From Liolophura sinensis (taxonomy: Eukaryota; Mollusca; Polyplacophora; Chitonida; Chitonidae): DNA of 64,000 nt. The notes beneath the pieces were generated by a model that was given only the letters and a program-made list of their open reading frames with translations, did no database searches and was not told the origin of the DNA. The stretch spans positions 25,285,385 to 25,349,384 of the forward strand of contig NC_088295.1 in the NCBI RefSeq assembly GCF_032854445.1, read 5' to 3'. Position numbers and translations under genes: made by a program. Below, piece after piece: positions 23,181 to 36,305 of the stretch; position 1 is the first letter of the stretch; each line of letters opens with the position of its first letter.

Positions 23181-23660
23181 AAGAAGTGATGTTCGACTTA
23201 AGTCAAGATTGTAATCATTAAATTTAGTATGTTTCTTTCCATTTTTAGTTGAAATTTGTTGAACAATAACCAAACCAGAATTTATGTTGTCAAGCAATAC
23301 TTTGACCTTATTACATCAGAAATAATAATATTAAAGTGATCTGAAAAAACTTAAATGTAAGATCGCTTTTTTATCCTGGAGCCTGGTTTTTGTCTCTATA
23401 TTGCACGTGTTAATAACATTTATATGCTTTATAGTGTGTTGGGATATACTGGATTGATGCAAACGCCCCGAAGTCAGGAGATCTGTAATCAAATCAGTGT
23501 CGGGTTATACCAAGACGTTGAAAATGGTAAATGTTTCTTGGTACTCAGCACTGAGAGGTTAGAGCAAGTAAACAGGACTGGTTGGCTTGGTGTTAGTATA
23601 ATGTGACTGGGTTGGGTGTCATGTCTGGTGTCTTCGGCATAATACTTTAGTGGCCTTGAC
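23181..23660. other. Non-coding, nothing recognised
   Basis: AT-rich unique sequence leading to the foldback. Short frames on both strands at 23424-23689 have no support. Confidence 0.45.
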
Positions 23661-23661
23661 C

Positions 23662-23752
23662 TGTCACAGGGATGTACATGTAGACACACCTAATGATACC
23701 TCGTCGTCATACGACTCAGTCATTGTTAGGTACGACGTAAAACGTCAAGCAA

Positions 23753-23796
<44 letters not shown>

Positions 23797-23847
23797 TTGC
23801 TTGACGTTTTACATATATATGCTTGACGTTTTACGTCGTACTTGACG

Positions 23848-23910
<63 letters not shown>

Positions 23911-23986
23911 GTCGCACCTAACAATGACTGAGTCGTATGACGACAAGGTATCATTAGGTGTGTCTACATGTCATCTCCCTGTGTCA
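23662..23986. repeat. Foldback 1: inverted repeat around (TA)n
   Basis: Left arm 23662-23753 and right arm 23910-23986 are inverted copies: CATACGACTCAGTCATTGTT on the left, AACAATGACTGAGTCGTATG on the right, and TGTAGACACACCTAATGATA against TATCATTAGGTGTGTCTACA. Between them lie TA tracts (23755-23794 and about 23851-23909) that enclose two inverted copies of the inner left arm, GCTTGCTTGACGTTTTAC at 23795 and GCTTGACGTTTTACGTCGTA at 23821. The whole can fold into alternative hairpins. There is no coding sequence; frames of tandem Tyr-Ile are TA shadows. Confidence 0.95.
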
Positions 23987-24733
23987 TCACCAGAGTAACA
24001 GCACCGTGTACGGCCTATACGGTCTGGTCATTTTTATTTATCTACAGTGTATGCCGAATCTAGTTCCTGCTGTTTCAGTTGCGACCTTTGCTTTATTCAA
24101 GGCCTATGGATACATTATTCTGCTTTTCTCCACCGACAAACTTGACCACCCTCACACCAATCGATCAACGGATTCTATTTTGTGACCAGCTGAGATTTAG
24201 ACAATGGCAGGTATAACTATTGTCACCAAAACCCCATGAACAGTAACAGCGGGCAATGTGGCTGTGTTCGCAATCCTATTTGTCTTCCTTTCTGCTTGAG
24301 CAGCAGGAACAATTTTCAGTAAATGCAGAATGCTTGCGAGGTACTGTACACTTTCCTGTACTAATTTGTAGTCTCTGTCTAATGTGCACGATGGGGTATA
24401 TAGTTGTGCTGTCACCTGAATCAAAAATTATGCGCTATTGTTCAGTTATTATATATTACCTCATGGTTTGGAACAATAATGAACGCTTCGTACTGTACGA
24501 GAGAATACCGTGGTCTACTCCAGGCTATACCGAATGGCAAAGTTAGATTTACCGCGTGTTTCATCTCAAATGCTCCATCGTATCAACTGAGATCTTATGG
24601 TTTCCCTGAACAGTATTCCGTGATAAAAGCAGCCTACTTCCGGTCTGTTACAGTCAAGCCTTGTTGTCGGGGCTTTTATCTGCTGCAGTGTCGTCTCAGT
24701 GACAAAAGATCAGTCCGTATCCGCTTATTGTAG
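23987..24733. other. Unassigned sequence upstream of the 24734 exon candidate
   Basis: Two overlapping plus-strand frames of 96 and 109 codons (24256-24546, 24404-24733) are present, neither with recognisable domains. Probably intron or intergenic if the next exon is real. Confidence 0.35.
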
Positions 24734-24922
24734 GTAGAGGAAGAGGCAAGAGGAAGTTCCAAAGACAACCTTGGGGGCAGCAGTAATTTTTCTTCCGATT
24801 CCGAGATTTCGGAGCTAGATCCACCAATCGCACGAATCCTAGGCCAACTGCGACAAGGCATCAACCAAACGACTGACCAAGCTGGTCATTACTTCTCTAA
24901 ATGCGAGTGTGTTCAATTGTAA
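24734..24922 (+). CDS. Exon candidate, 62 residues to a stop, acidic/Ser-rich
   Basis: This open frame starts right after the acceptor-like CCGCTTATTGTAG, has no ATG, and ends in TAA. It encodes an acidic, Ser-rich stretch (VEEEARGSSKDNLGGSSNFS then SDSEISELDPP) followed by a helical-looking ARILGQLRQGINQTTDQA and a CEC motif near the end. The composition looks like a disordered protein tail with a short helix. No family recognised. The minus strand is also open over most of it, which weakens the case. Confidence 0.33.
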   Translation, partial: VEEEARGSSKDNLGGSSNFSSDSEISELDPPIARILGQLRQGINQTTDQAGHYFSKCECVQL

Positions 24923-25321
24923 AACATTAAATGTCCAAGCCATCCAACACACGGAGAAGCCGAAGACCCACAGGCGATTATCGAGTGAGCAATCAAAGGA
25001 AGATTACACAGTTACATGTACTTGCAACCTGTAGTTAACTCCGGGCAATCAAGTTTCCTCAACCTACAAAACTCACCGCAGTGGTTTTAGTGAAATATTA
25101 TGATGCAATATCATACAATTATTGTCATATTGACTTCCAGTGTCATTCATTGAATCAAAAGAGATGCTGTATTTATTTTCTTCAATTCACTGAATGCATA
25201 TAATGACAAAATAATTAAATCAGGAATGCACATATATTTTGACAGAACGTTTATATCGAGGAGACACAATTCATAATCGCAGTTTTGATAAATATATGAA
25301 TATAATTAAAAGCATACACAT
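24923..25321. other. Non-coding, nothing recognised
   Basis: AT-rich sequence between the exon candidate and the 25-bp array. Confidence 0.45.
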
Positions 25322-25472
25322 GCAGGATGGACCGAGATAGACACAAGCGGGATGCACTCAGATAGACACAAGTAGGATGCACCCAGATAAACACAAGTAG
25401 GATGCGCCCAAATAGACACAAGCAGGATGCACCGAGATAAACACAAGCAGGATGCACCCAGATAGGCACACG
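25322..25472. repeat. 25-bp tandem array, six copies
   Basis: Units of the form GGATGCACCCAGATAAACAC followed by AAGTA repeat every 25 bases. The minus-strand 72-codon frame across it shows a 25-residue periodicity, as expected for three units read in three frames. Not evidence of a gene. Confidence 0.93.
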
Positions 25473-26660
25473 CTCAACTTGACTAAATCAAGTTATGTGT
25501 ATTTAAGTGCTAAGACTTTGTTTGGAATATTTGTCTAAATGGTCTTCGTCACATATTCCATCAGTCTGATTCACTCCCGTTTGTCAACCCATGTATTTCG
25601 TTTGTCTTAACTGATATGTGCGATACGGTACACAAAACACATTCTCATGAAAAGCAACACGGATAATTAAATTTGTGAGAGCTGTTCACAGTGTCATTTA
25701 CCCTCTACAGAAATCTCTTTAGCTGCATGTATTTTCTTGGCGAAATGGACGAGAAAGATTCCTCGCTTCATAGATAACGTCTTCTTAAAACAATACGTGC
25801 CATAATCAAATCCGACATTTAGATGTTGACTAATGTTTAGTTTTTCACTTTGTGGAGAAGTTTGCCGTATGTGTTTTTTTTATCCAAACAGCAGTGTTAA
25901 CATGTAACTAGTGTTTCTCTGCACTCTCAATATTGTATGCAAGTTGGTGCTATAAGCTATTGTATTAAATGTTTCTATCCTCCTCCATTTTTTCGCTTCC
26001 AGAAAAACTCCATTAGGTAGTACATGGAAATCGAATGACATTGTCAGCTTTCTAAGATTTAGAAAACATCTAGAAAGAGAGATTTCCATGTGTGTGTGAA
26101 TGTACACCACGATGTCCGCTTGGTTTGTCTAGGTGGCAAGAGGCACTGGGACAAGCCTTCGCTGAGAGCCGACCGTTTGTAGGTCTTGACAATTGCTTGC
26201 GGAATCTACTCACATCCCATAGGAACCCAGCATATGGAACAGACACATCTACAATATCATCGTTATGTTGTAAATGTCATCTTTGCCAGAGACCGTTTTC
26301 TGCCGCCTCTGGCCCCTAATTGTCTGTACTTTCTGAAGGCCAGTGCTCATACCTTCTAACATCACTGATCACTAGCCTCCCCAGGGGTACAAACCAGAGA
26401 CATCCTGGGCAATGTCTTGTATTGCCAGGACTGTCATTAACAGACACTCTCTAGAAGTGAGCCTTCGACATGATTATCAGCATTTGAACGCCTCCCGAGA
26501 CAACGAGCTGAGTGTAAATCCCTCGGGGTCTGGGCGTTTAGAATATATGTCACGAGGATTCAGTTGAAGTGCAACCGGAGAGTTGATCGCAAATGATGAC
26601 AACATTCCATTTCTCCCAACAAGTACGCTGAGATCTTTCTTCCAGGTCTTGGTTGGACGC
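25473..26660. other. Non-coding, with one weak frame
   Basis: A 75-codon plus frame at 26092-26319 contains TTTGTCTAG, a possible acceptor, then WQEALGQAFAESRPFVG, but no domain. The rest shows no signal. Confidence 0.4.
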
Positions 26661-26860
26661 TATAAAAGCCATTTTTCGTTGTGAACTTGTTACCGAACCT
26701 TGACCCCCAAAATCAGTTTATCATCCTTTATCATAAATTCATGTGCTTGTCTTTAAAAAAATTATTCCATGATTTGCCATACTGTGTTACAGTAACGACA
26801 ATTGGCCATAATGATATACTCTGTATACTGTATAATCCTAGTGACACGTACGAATTATAA
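26661..26860 (+). promoter_or_regulatory. Possible TATA-box core promoter
   Basis: TATAAAAG at 26661-26668 in the context GGACGCTATAAAAGCC is a strong match to a metazoan TATA box, in a locally GC-richer stretch. A start near 26690 would be expected. The first ATG after it (26741) opens a 39-codon frame (MCLSLKKLFHDLPYCVTV) ending in TAA at 26860, with no clear donor. TATA-like words are common in AT-rich DNA, so the call is tentative. Confidence 0.25.
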
Positions 26861-29810
26861 ATTAAGACTAACAGAAAGCTCTTGTAGAAAAAAGAAAAAG
26901 ATCGTTTTCTTCCTGGACAATAATAAATTATCACCAGTTTCTTTGTTATTGTTTTTCTTCAGCCATATATTTTGGTCTCCCTTCATATATCACATAATCT
27001 TTTGGGAAAATGCGTTCTGACTTGCATTGCTTGGTACTGATTCTCTTTGAGAAATGAGACTTATTGCTCATTTTGTGGATTCCCGTAGACTAGTCGCTTT
27101 TACGCAGTAACAAGACAATTAAAGCTAAAATTAGTCCATTGCTATAGGGACAGGTTACTCAGCTCCTATGACTACGTACAATCTATAATGAACCACGCAT
27201 TATTTTTAGCTGCTACGAGAAACAATATGAGAGAACAGTGTTGTTTTGTTGTTGCGAATGGTTTTCTTCCTGTTCTTGATCCAGGTATGCATTTTTGAAA
27301 TGCGCATGTGTCGCCTCTATCTTGTTCCTCTGTCACATCATTTTTGTGACCTTGGACATGTATGTGAGATCTCTAGTATCTTTAAGGCTGTTGCATGATC
27401 ATAGCAACTCGAACCTTCTCATTACATATTTTCAGACTATGTTTTACACTGGTACCGATGTTGCTGTTGTCACTGCATATATGTGTAGGCATTATTGAGT
27501 AACCTATTTTGTATGAAATTCAATGTTTTTGATAAAACAAAACAAGCATTTGGGCAACATCTCAACTGGCACCAATAAAATACATGAAAGCATAAATTAA
27601 ATTTTCATTTTTATTTCTCAATTTTGTTGCAATATATTTAACATTCAACATAGTGACAATAGTTTTCACTGGGTATTCTTGTACGTACGTCGAGCAAAGC
27701 CATCTACATTACCCACTGGTTTATGAAAAAGAAATATTTTCAAGTGCGAGAAAGGTAACCCTATCCTGTTTGATAATGACGTCTTTACAGAGCAGAACTT
27801 TTGAAAACCATTGAACAGATTACAGCCTAGAGGCTAAACGATGCTTTTCCTGTGTGAAGCGTTCGATAGTGCTGAACAAAGATACAGTAAAACTGTGCCC
27901 ACGGTTTCCTCTTGCACACTCATAAAACAATTTGTACCATGATGGCGTGATTATCGAAATATATGTAGACTAGTTACCTGATACCCAGGGCAAAATCTGA
28001 CATTTGTTAGCAGCTATAATCAGCTTCTTGGTTTTCATTGGCGTCATTGACGCCATGACGGTGAACAATTGTTTATGGGGAAAAGACCTCCGCCCACAGT
28101 TCTACGTGTGATAGTCTGACATCTAATAATTGTTATATCCACCATTGGGGAGTAATACTTGATGAAAAGGAGATTATGCAGAAACAAAAATGCTTACGAG
28201 TATGTATAATTAGACCACTGTTTCACTGACGCGTGTTTACAACTAACAATCATTTGTGTCCATCCTGAATTTGACTGGACTTACTGCTTTTGTTCCGACT
28301 TCGACCCTGACATTTTACACCCCTTCTTGTTTTCCCGTGTAAACAATTCTATAAGAGTCTCTTTCGTGTCATCTGCAAAGAGTCACCATAAAAGCCACGT
28401 TTGAAATTAAACCTGCTTGTGAGCTAAGAATCTAACTTTGTGAGAGACCGCATCAATACCTCTGGTTTACCAATCCTCTACGCGGATTGTCCACCGGTAT
28501 GTTATGTCTTTTGTAAAATAGCTCGCATAGGCCTACACACAGAAATACCGAACGGCAACTGTCATAAATAGTTGTTCAGCCAGGGAAAGTTGGAACTCTT
28601 TTGTCATCACAGGATAAAACAGTCCTGCCGTGTCATGTGAATGGTGAAAAATGTTAGGCAATCTTTTTGGACATTAATTTACTGATCACCTGTCACTCCT
28701 TTCCACAGGCACAAATGACGCCTTCTCAAGTTCATAAACATTCAGATTCTCAATCTTCTCTATCATTCCTCTACTCATTATTAAAAATTCATTAAATTAC
28801 TTTTTATGACACTTTTCAGACACCTATGCTCTAATGAATTAATCAAATATAGTTGTCTAATATCTTTGACGGGTCATATGATACAGTTGGACTTTTTCAA
28901 CGATAAAAGAGTTCCAATTCAGAAGTCCCCTATTGCATAGGGATACAAGCGCTTTTGTACATGTTGCAAGACAAGAGAGACAAGGAAATATTCAGCCATC
29001 GGTTCTGTGGCCAACGGTTAGACATCATCTTGTTTGTAGAATATGAAGTGATTGAATTTTTGCCACAAAACAGGCATGGAATTGTGTTAGCACTCCCTGA
29101 TAAATTCTCCACAATAGTTTCGCCAGTATATGGACAGTAGTTGTAATCGAGGTAATGTTGCACAAGAATAGCGAATGGATGACTTACTAGTTATCTGGGA
29201 TGTAATAGGTTAGTTTAGACCTTTACTTTCCAACTCGTCTTTATGTTGACAACTCATTTCAAATATCACTTACATGTATATCATTAAGAAAAAACATCTA
29301 AAACTACGCTTATCAATATATTATCAAAACCCATTATATGTATATCTAGAATTTTCGTCTACTGTTGAACTGTTTTCTGTGGTATGACCTACACTATTTC
29401 GTAGAGGTGTCCAGTTTTCGAGTGTATTTAATAATATTTTGGTACAAGTCAGCACCTAAATAATTAGTTAAGCACGAGAATATAAAATCATTTTTGCATG
29501 TATGGGTAGATCTCCAGTCGATGTTCATCCAAACACAAAGCAGCCTACATCAGCAATGTAGCTATCAATGCTATATCCATACCGACATCCTGCTATGCAA
29601 ATGTTGAACAGCTTAACATGTCACACATGATTCTTTTCATGAAGAAGGCCTGCGAACCATATCCATATTACTACGGGTCAGTACCGAAGCAACAAAGTTA
29701 GAATGTCCTTGAAAATAAAATACTTTGTCCGTATCAAGATAGACATGCACTTTATTATTATGTATGGGTTTTATTTAGGAATATTTAGCAGAATGGCTTG
29801 TTGTGGTTGA
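26861..29810. other. Long stretch without supported gene
   Basis: About 3 kb of unique AT-rich sequence. Frames at 26802, 27295 and 28930-29163 are 60-80 codons and lack splice or domain support. One TAGGCCTA lies at 28528. Confidence 0.45.
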
Positions 29811-29840
29811 TGAGTGAGTGAGTGAGTGAGTGAGTGAGTA
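29811..29840. repeat. (TGAG)n microsatellite
   Basis: About seven perfect TGAG units. Confidence 0.97.
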
Positions 29841-31289
29841 CTTAACAATTTGTCCGTCATATGGCGACGACTACTGTTGGATGAAGCCCTGCCGTTACCG
29901 GAAATACAGATATAGATATATAATCTAAACCTCCTACACTGTCAAAATAGAATGACTAAAAACCAAGTTCTAAATACCACATGAATTCGAAAAACAGCAT
30001 TTATTTAGACTAGGTCAAAAATTTACTTTTTACCCAAATGGGGCATGGCATAACCTAAAGTTGACTGACTATGTTATATATTCTATGTTATATAAAACTT
30101 GACTTCACGTGTGTTATCAACGAGTCACTTATTATAACTCTATTGAAATTCTCCTTTGCTAGTAATCCGTTCTATTCTATCCAAGCGTATTGTGTTTACA
30201 TAAAAGTGCCAAAACATATGTAGATGCGGATGAAAAGTCACACCGATTCTCGCTAATGCGCTCATGTTTTTGGATCCTCGGAGAGATTGAACACTTCTAG
30301 CTGATAGGCATTGATTGATGAAGGTCGTGTACCGGCATAACAAATCATCACCACATGACCACTACCATCGTCCAATCAGATACCGTGTCTCTTCAAATCA
30401 ATCCCGACACCTTGTTATGTCCAGTGCATTACCTGGGTACAGTCTGAAGACGTTTACAACCGAATAATCCGTCTTGGCTCCGTCTGTAATTTTCCACTTT
30501 GCAGAAATATCCGCAGGACATTTGTCAAAATCACTTCCTGAATATTAGAAGTATTTTGACGCCTTCCAATCAAGAGTATACCACAGTACTGCTGAAAGAG
30601 AGTAAAAGGCCCCTCTAATTCACCCCAACCTCTGGCAACATCCCGAAATAGAACTAAAACGTCCAAAAATAGCTCACCTCCCATAACTTGTGGATGGTTA
30701 TGACAAATAATTAGCGACAAATGATGGAAACGTATCCTTTGATAACGACGTGTCTAGATGCTAAATCCTTTGCTCTCAAAACTTAGTGACGTAAATTATC
30801 ACTGTGAGTACATGGCAAAAATAAAAACCTTCATTTCTCAGAAATTGAGACTGGGCAAATATCGAAATATCAAAACGTTTGGTTTATTGACACTTTCAGC
30901 GGTGTGGCCAAAATCCTCATCGTCATGGTATCACAAGGGCTCTTTTCCTCAGCACCTGTGAAATCATTTTTATACAAGCAACTGATCAAATGCAGGACTG
31001 GAATTGCCAGTTAATCACAACAATCGGAAACTATCCCCTTGGATGATTTTCAAGTAAAATATATTTGAATAGTGAGCGTACGGGGAGCTGGATATCACCC
31101 AGTGTTGATCTGCGCAACTCGGCCAATGGGGCGGCGATTGAGGTCTGATGTACCTTTGCACGATTCCGTACTTGTCTTAAACGTCGTTTTCGGAATTGAC
31201 CTTACGATTGTCGACCTGGAATGTCCATTTTAGTTGACGGCTGGAGTACGTGAGGCTTTAGTGACAATACGTGTTAACACTCCTCTTCC
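29841..31289. other. Non-coding, with weak frames
   Basis: An 88-codon minus frame at 30454-30720 (ELFLDVLVLFRDVARGWG) looks helical but has no start or splice signal that fixes it. No repeats seen. Confidence 0.4.
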
Positions 31290-31440
31290 ACCAACATGCT
31301 GTACAAGCCTCTGAGTTATACGTGGGAAAGTTCATCAGTAACTTGCCAAATGTTAGTAGCTTACCTCGAGTTTCCTCCACCTATAAAAATACATAGCATT
31401 AAACAGCAGTCAGATAAAAAAAACAAACAAACAAATTAAT
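31290..31440 (+). mobile_element. Highly diverged SINE
   Basis: TATACGTGGGAAAGTTCATC, AGTAACTTGCC, TACCTCGAGTTTCCTCCACC, TATAA and GCATTAAACAGCAGTCAGAT, then A-rich tail, follow the SINE order (TACGTGGGAAGGTCTGTCAG, CAACCTGC, GGTTTCCTCCCACC, GTAAAACACCAGTCAAAT) with many substitutions. Probably one of the oldest copies here. Confidence 0.6.
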
Positions 31441-31639
31441 AAAGAATTTAGAATAACATTCCATTTGGCAATACATAAACTACCAAGAGATGGTTTGCAT
31501 CGCTCAGTTCAATGATATCCCTATTCTACTAATTCCTGCGCATGATAAAACTATTGGCCATTTACTTTGAAGAACAGGACTCTAAGCCTAAATTTACTTT
31601 AATTTGTATTGTAAAAAGATAGTTCATTGAATTACTTAC

Positions 31640-31698
31640 CATACACATGTAAAAGCAGGATCTGCTATATAAGGGATATTGTCTATCCCTTTGTCCAT
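31640..31698 (-). CDS. First-exon candidate with donor
   Basis: On the minus strand an ATG (context ATTTAATGG) opens MDKGIDNIPYIADPAFTCV and reaches ATG|GTAAGT, a strong splice donor (GT at 31639-31638). The exon would be 59 bases, ending in phase 2. An in-frame stop lies shortly upstream, so this ATG would be the start. No family recognised, and a partner exon is not identifiable. Short ORFs ending at a GTAAGT arise by chance. Confidence 0.25.
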
Positions 31699-34600
31699 TA
31701 AATTACCTCCTTATCGAATAGTACTACGTCTTACGGTCTATATTATCAAGGACATATTTTCGTCAATTTCATCACACAGTCTGGTGTAGATCGTTCTACA
31801 TACAAGGTCAACAGCCATGATTCAATTTCCTCGCGGATTAAATACATAACCTGACCTAGGGCAATTTAATCTATAATAAGGAATGACATCAATAATCTGA
31901 CTCGACTAATCAAGAATTCTACTGGTATCTGAGTGACTGGATAAAACTGATGCGTTTTTGTAATAGCCCCGGTATAACAAAATTATATTGACGTGAAATA
32001 ATTCGATAATGATGCATATATTATTATCAGTGTTAGCATTTACGCTCTCCATGAGAATGCTATACGTAAATGCTATACATAACTTCCTTCAGGTGAAGCG
32101 AATCCCTGGCCAGATAACGTCTACAGATTCTATTGTGTCTGATCAGAATCTCAGTTAACCACCAGAAAATTATACACCTAAAGCGTGAGCTGTTATAATC
32201 TGAAGGGGAAATAGACCTTATAATGTCCAAAACAACTTTTGACAGTATAACACGTTTTATAAAATAATGTTTCCCCATTGGGGGACATAATACAACTCCG
32301 CAGTATCTTTGTCACCACGTCCATGAACAAATTACCCGCAGTTGCTTTGGTAACATTGACCTTGGCTGTCATCTTAATCATATCTGTGGACGTGAATCAT
32401 ATCTGTTGACGTGCTGAACTAATGCTGAAGTTTAACATGACTTCATGCCATTGAAAAGCATTTTGTTTCGACCTTAATCAAAGTTGAAAGTGTCTTTAAA
32501 GGCCGAATGTAGTTTTAATGATAGCACTTTTCCGATGTTAGGCGCCACCCATATTTGTTAAAGGCAGCTATGTAATTACGTTAAATAACCACGACTCAAT
32601 TTTCATCGGAAAACCTTTTTCACCGGAATCACAGGGTTTGCATATTAGAGGAAAATTGATTTAACAAATGTCGGGTCACTGCGCTTTTTGCCGATTTCGA
32701 ACAACATGTCTACATGTCACTGACACTGACATTCGAGTGGAACATTAATAAGCTCCGTAAAAGTGCCATATGTCGTGATGCAAAAAAGTATCTGTTACTT
32801 TATCTGTTACTCTGTTACTTTGGCTGTGTCCAAAGAGAGCATCCGGAAGTGCATTTATAAAGGGTCATGACAAACGTAGGAGAATATACGCACAACACAG
32901 GAAATGTCGCAATAACCTTGAGTTTTCTGTGACACAAACATCGTACAGGAATTATACTGGTTATGTTTTGCAATTAATTACATGCAACCGTCGCATGGCC
33001 ACGTTTGTGAGGGCTGGAGTTGTAGTTCTAGCCTTGAAAAGCTGTCGTCATTGTTTGTTCTCCCTGTTCTCTAGAACCCCAATTTTGAAGGACAAAATCA
33101 GGGGTAAGATAAGTGTTACCTCAATTAAGGCTTAACGAAGTTAAAACGGCTTATTTTCAATCTTCAGCACTAACAGCTAAGTCTTGGCATTCGCCTTGCC
33201 ATAGCCATTAAACACGCTGGAGGGAATTTGACGGCTCAACTGGATTTAGCATATATAGGGTATAAATAGAGTGTCTATGTCTTTATTACTATTGATTAAG
33301 CACTCGGTGTACTATAAATAGCCCGGAAGGTCCTGTTTGTTGTTGCTGAAGCTGACACTTATCCTTAATGAGTGATCACAGGAACGGCGCGCAAATCGAC
33401 TGACGAAATCGTGCCCAAAGGACAGGTTCTACAGGCAATTGTCCGTGTGTAGACATTTTTTCCAAGGCCAATGTAATGAAATATTTTAACGATGTAAAAC
33501 TTTGTCGCCTGGTGTTCCCATGGGGAAACTTGTATTTTGTTTCAGACTTTGCGTGGGTTTGATATCGCTGGGGTTTATCCAGGAAGCACGTTGGATTATC
33601 GGTACCTACATTGATTCAGTAACCGTCAGTACCTTTTTTAGCGCATAGCGTGCTCCTTCTTTTAGATTGTACTGATTTGGAAAAAATGCTCTCCCTCCTC
33701 TCTCCAAAGTGATTTTCAATATCTACATCAAGGTTTTAACATCTCACAGTAAGACATTTTCCGAAGAGTTGGGGGCTGTGTTGAACTAAGAAACCATGTG
33801 AATAATTTAGTTAAAGCCTATCGCCCCTGGCTCCTGAAACAGCACGTTTCTCACAGAGATTTTACACCACTTTCTCAAGGACACAAATATGTACACGTAT
33901 TCCTCAATGAAACATCAACTAATAGTGTTGTCATATATTTCAGATTTTTGCCGCTTGATTTAAAGCATCCTTCTGAATGCATAATAAGTGTATTCCAAGC
34001 ATTTCACTAATTTGTAAACGTTTGTTCGCCATAGGGTTTATGTTACTGGGCCCCAAGTATTTTACTCAAACACCAACTTTTTAGGGTTGAACATAAAATA
34101 TTTACAAATATATATCCGACCTGTATGCATTAAGTAGTTTTCCTAGAACACCAGAAAATGTACAATATAGAGTTGTACTAAAAGGTAGGCTGTGGTGGAT
34201 GCTGAATACAAGTAAACAGTACACACAGATATCCCAGACATTTGGGCCTTACAATAACTGTAGGAATTTTGGGCGAGTCACTAAACGTGTTTTATACCAG
34301 GAAACAGTGCTTTATGGATACAGAAAATTTAACATATTTCCAAGGTATGAAAGGTTTATATTCTCGCCCTAAATTCATAATTGCTTCGATTTTTTTAGTT
34401 TTTTTCTCAAAGACACGTTTCATCGGCTTCCGATTTTGGCTTCGCAATGGAAAGATTCCGTTTGCGCAGAAACTGATGAATACCCTGTAGGTGTTGTAAC
34501 AATAAGTATTAATGGAGACCTGCCCCAGACTACTGTTACACTGGTATTGACAGAAGCGCCCCCTGGTGATAGAATCGGTAATTATTGGCATCTCGTGCTA

Positions 34601-35987
34601 GCCCGCATTAACTCTCATAAATGTGCAAGTTTGATGTCTACAGGTGCAGTATTAAAGGAGATATAGCCTAATATATAATTTATAGAAATAATGACTTATC
34701 CCTGTTGAACACATAACCGCCAACTGCGAACCACTGTCTAACTTCACTCACGTAGATCTTTAATTGATGGCAACATTACTTCGAACGAACACACTTATCA
34801 CTAGATATACCATGTAGATAGAAACACAACAACCAACACAGGCATTTTGTTGGGGCTATTGTCTGGAATGTCCGCGTTGGACATGATTTGTTCAAACACT
34901 TAAATATCAACAAAACATAAACAGTGTAATAACTGTCAAGGGAGCATGAAAAACGACTTTTTTCTGTTAAATACAACAATTTCAAAAGCAATGAAATTAC
35001 TGGATCTGGTGATACTCGAGCCCACGACTTAGTTACACTTTTATTCAGAAATATCTGTAAGGAAATATAGCCAATCAACCCGCCTCCTTCACACAGAAAT
35101 CTTTGCCATAGACCTGCGGCTTGGTTGTCAAGTTGATGTAAATTTTTCCAGATGATGGTTTTACTTTGTGATTTATCTATACATCAGTCAGGAGATGTAA
35201 CGTGCGTGTATATAAATCATTGGGCTATGTCATATTACTAATAACCACAATGTCCCTAGAGAAAATATACTTGTATCCACACACATACATTATTAAGGCT
35301 TAGTTCAATCACCTATTTAATAAAGAGTAAATACACTTCTTGTCGTAAGACTGAAATTGGGTTGTTTTACAAGGACCGTAAAACAGCTTTATTCTTTACC
35401 AAAATTATAGCTGGTGAGTTAAAAACACAGCTCAGAATATTTATACAACTTAAGCCGAAGGATGTCAGAGAAAATTCCCAGTGGATATAACGTCCACCAT
35501 GAAAACTTCCATCTGACTAGAAAGATAATTGTTGAAATATAAACTCAGTATGAATCCCAAAAAAGGTTTTGGGTTTAAATCATCTTCTGAGTCTTAAATT
35601 CTTATTAACATAGCGCATACTAACAGACGTGCCTAACACAGTTTTGAATTTACAAATAGATGGCCAAAAACTACGCTTAAGCTCGACATTATGACAAATT
35701 TCCTGAAGTACACCTTTCGTCCAGACGAATCTGTAGATCGCCCTCTGGGAGCCGATTCTGACATGACGTCACTAATTCATGTGATTTATCTCTGCTTTTC
35801 CCAATAATCATCTCAGAAGGGGTCAGATGCTAAGTGGGCGAATTAGTGGCCTGAAGTCAAAAAAAAAAAAGGAATGGTTTCCGTTACACTCACGGCATAA
35901 ATTGAAGTGGTCTGTCATTGTTTAAAACTGCATCTGATTCTGTTCTCCTTTGTTCTTTGGATGTTGCACTGCTTTAAAAACAAGCAG
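31699..35987. other. Long stretch without supported gene
   Basis: About 4.3 kb of unique sequence. A TATAAATA at 33313 is followed by an ATG with only 11 codons. Frames at 34242-34666 and 34776-35078 overlap each other and lack signals. Could be intron of a gene that includes the exon candidate at 35988. Confidence 0.4.
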
Positions 35988-36088
35988 GCTATACCTACAT
36001 TTGATTCAGGACACGACCATATGAACTCTCTTTGCAAATGTGCCTCATTAAGATGGTCAGTCATAGCTTCCATGCATAAGAAAACCAG
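35988..36088 (+). CDS. Internal-exon candidate partly inside foldback 2
   Basis: A pyrimidine-rich tract (CTGATTCTGTTCTCCTTTGT) is followed by AACAAGCAG and an open stretch AIPTFDSGHDHMNSLC then KCASLRWSVIASMHKKT, ending at AAACCAG|GTAAGAG, a full match to the donor consensus. The exon would be 101 bases, phase 0 at its start and phase 2 at its end. Its last 48 bases and the donor lie in the left arm of the foldback. The final 26 bases and donor recur in direct orientation at 36176-36204, and the whole end recurs inverted at about 36302-36380. No domain recognised. The acceptor sits about 20 bases after the pyrimidine tract, which weakens it. Confidence 0.33.
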
Positions 36089-36114
36089 GTAAGAGTACTA
36101 AAGCCTTTAAATTC

Positions 36115-36178
<64 letters not shown>

Positions 36179-36229
36179 CATGCATAAGAAAACCAGGTAA
36201 GAGTACTAAAGCCTTTAAATTCTATTATA

Positions 36230-36305
<76 letters not shown>

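Noticed and set aside
23745-23954. Frame of alternating Tyr-Ile
   Set aside because: Translation of the (TA)n tracts in foldback 1.
33313-33320. TATAAATA as a promoter
   Set aside because: The only ATG in range opens 11 codons and no donor follows.
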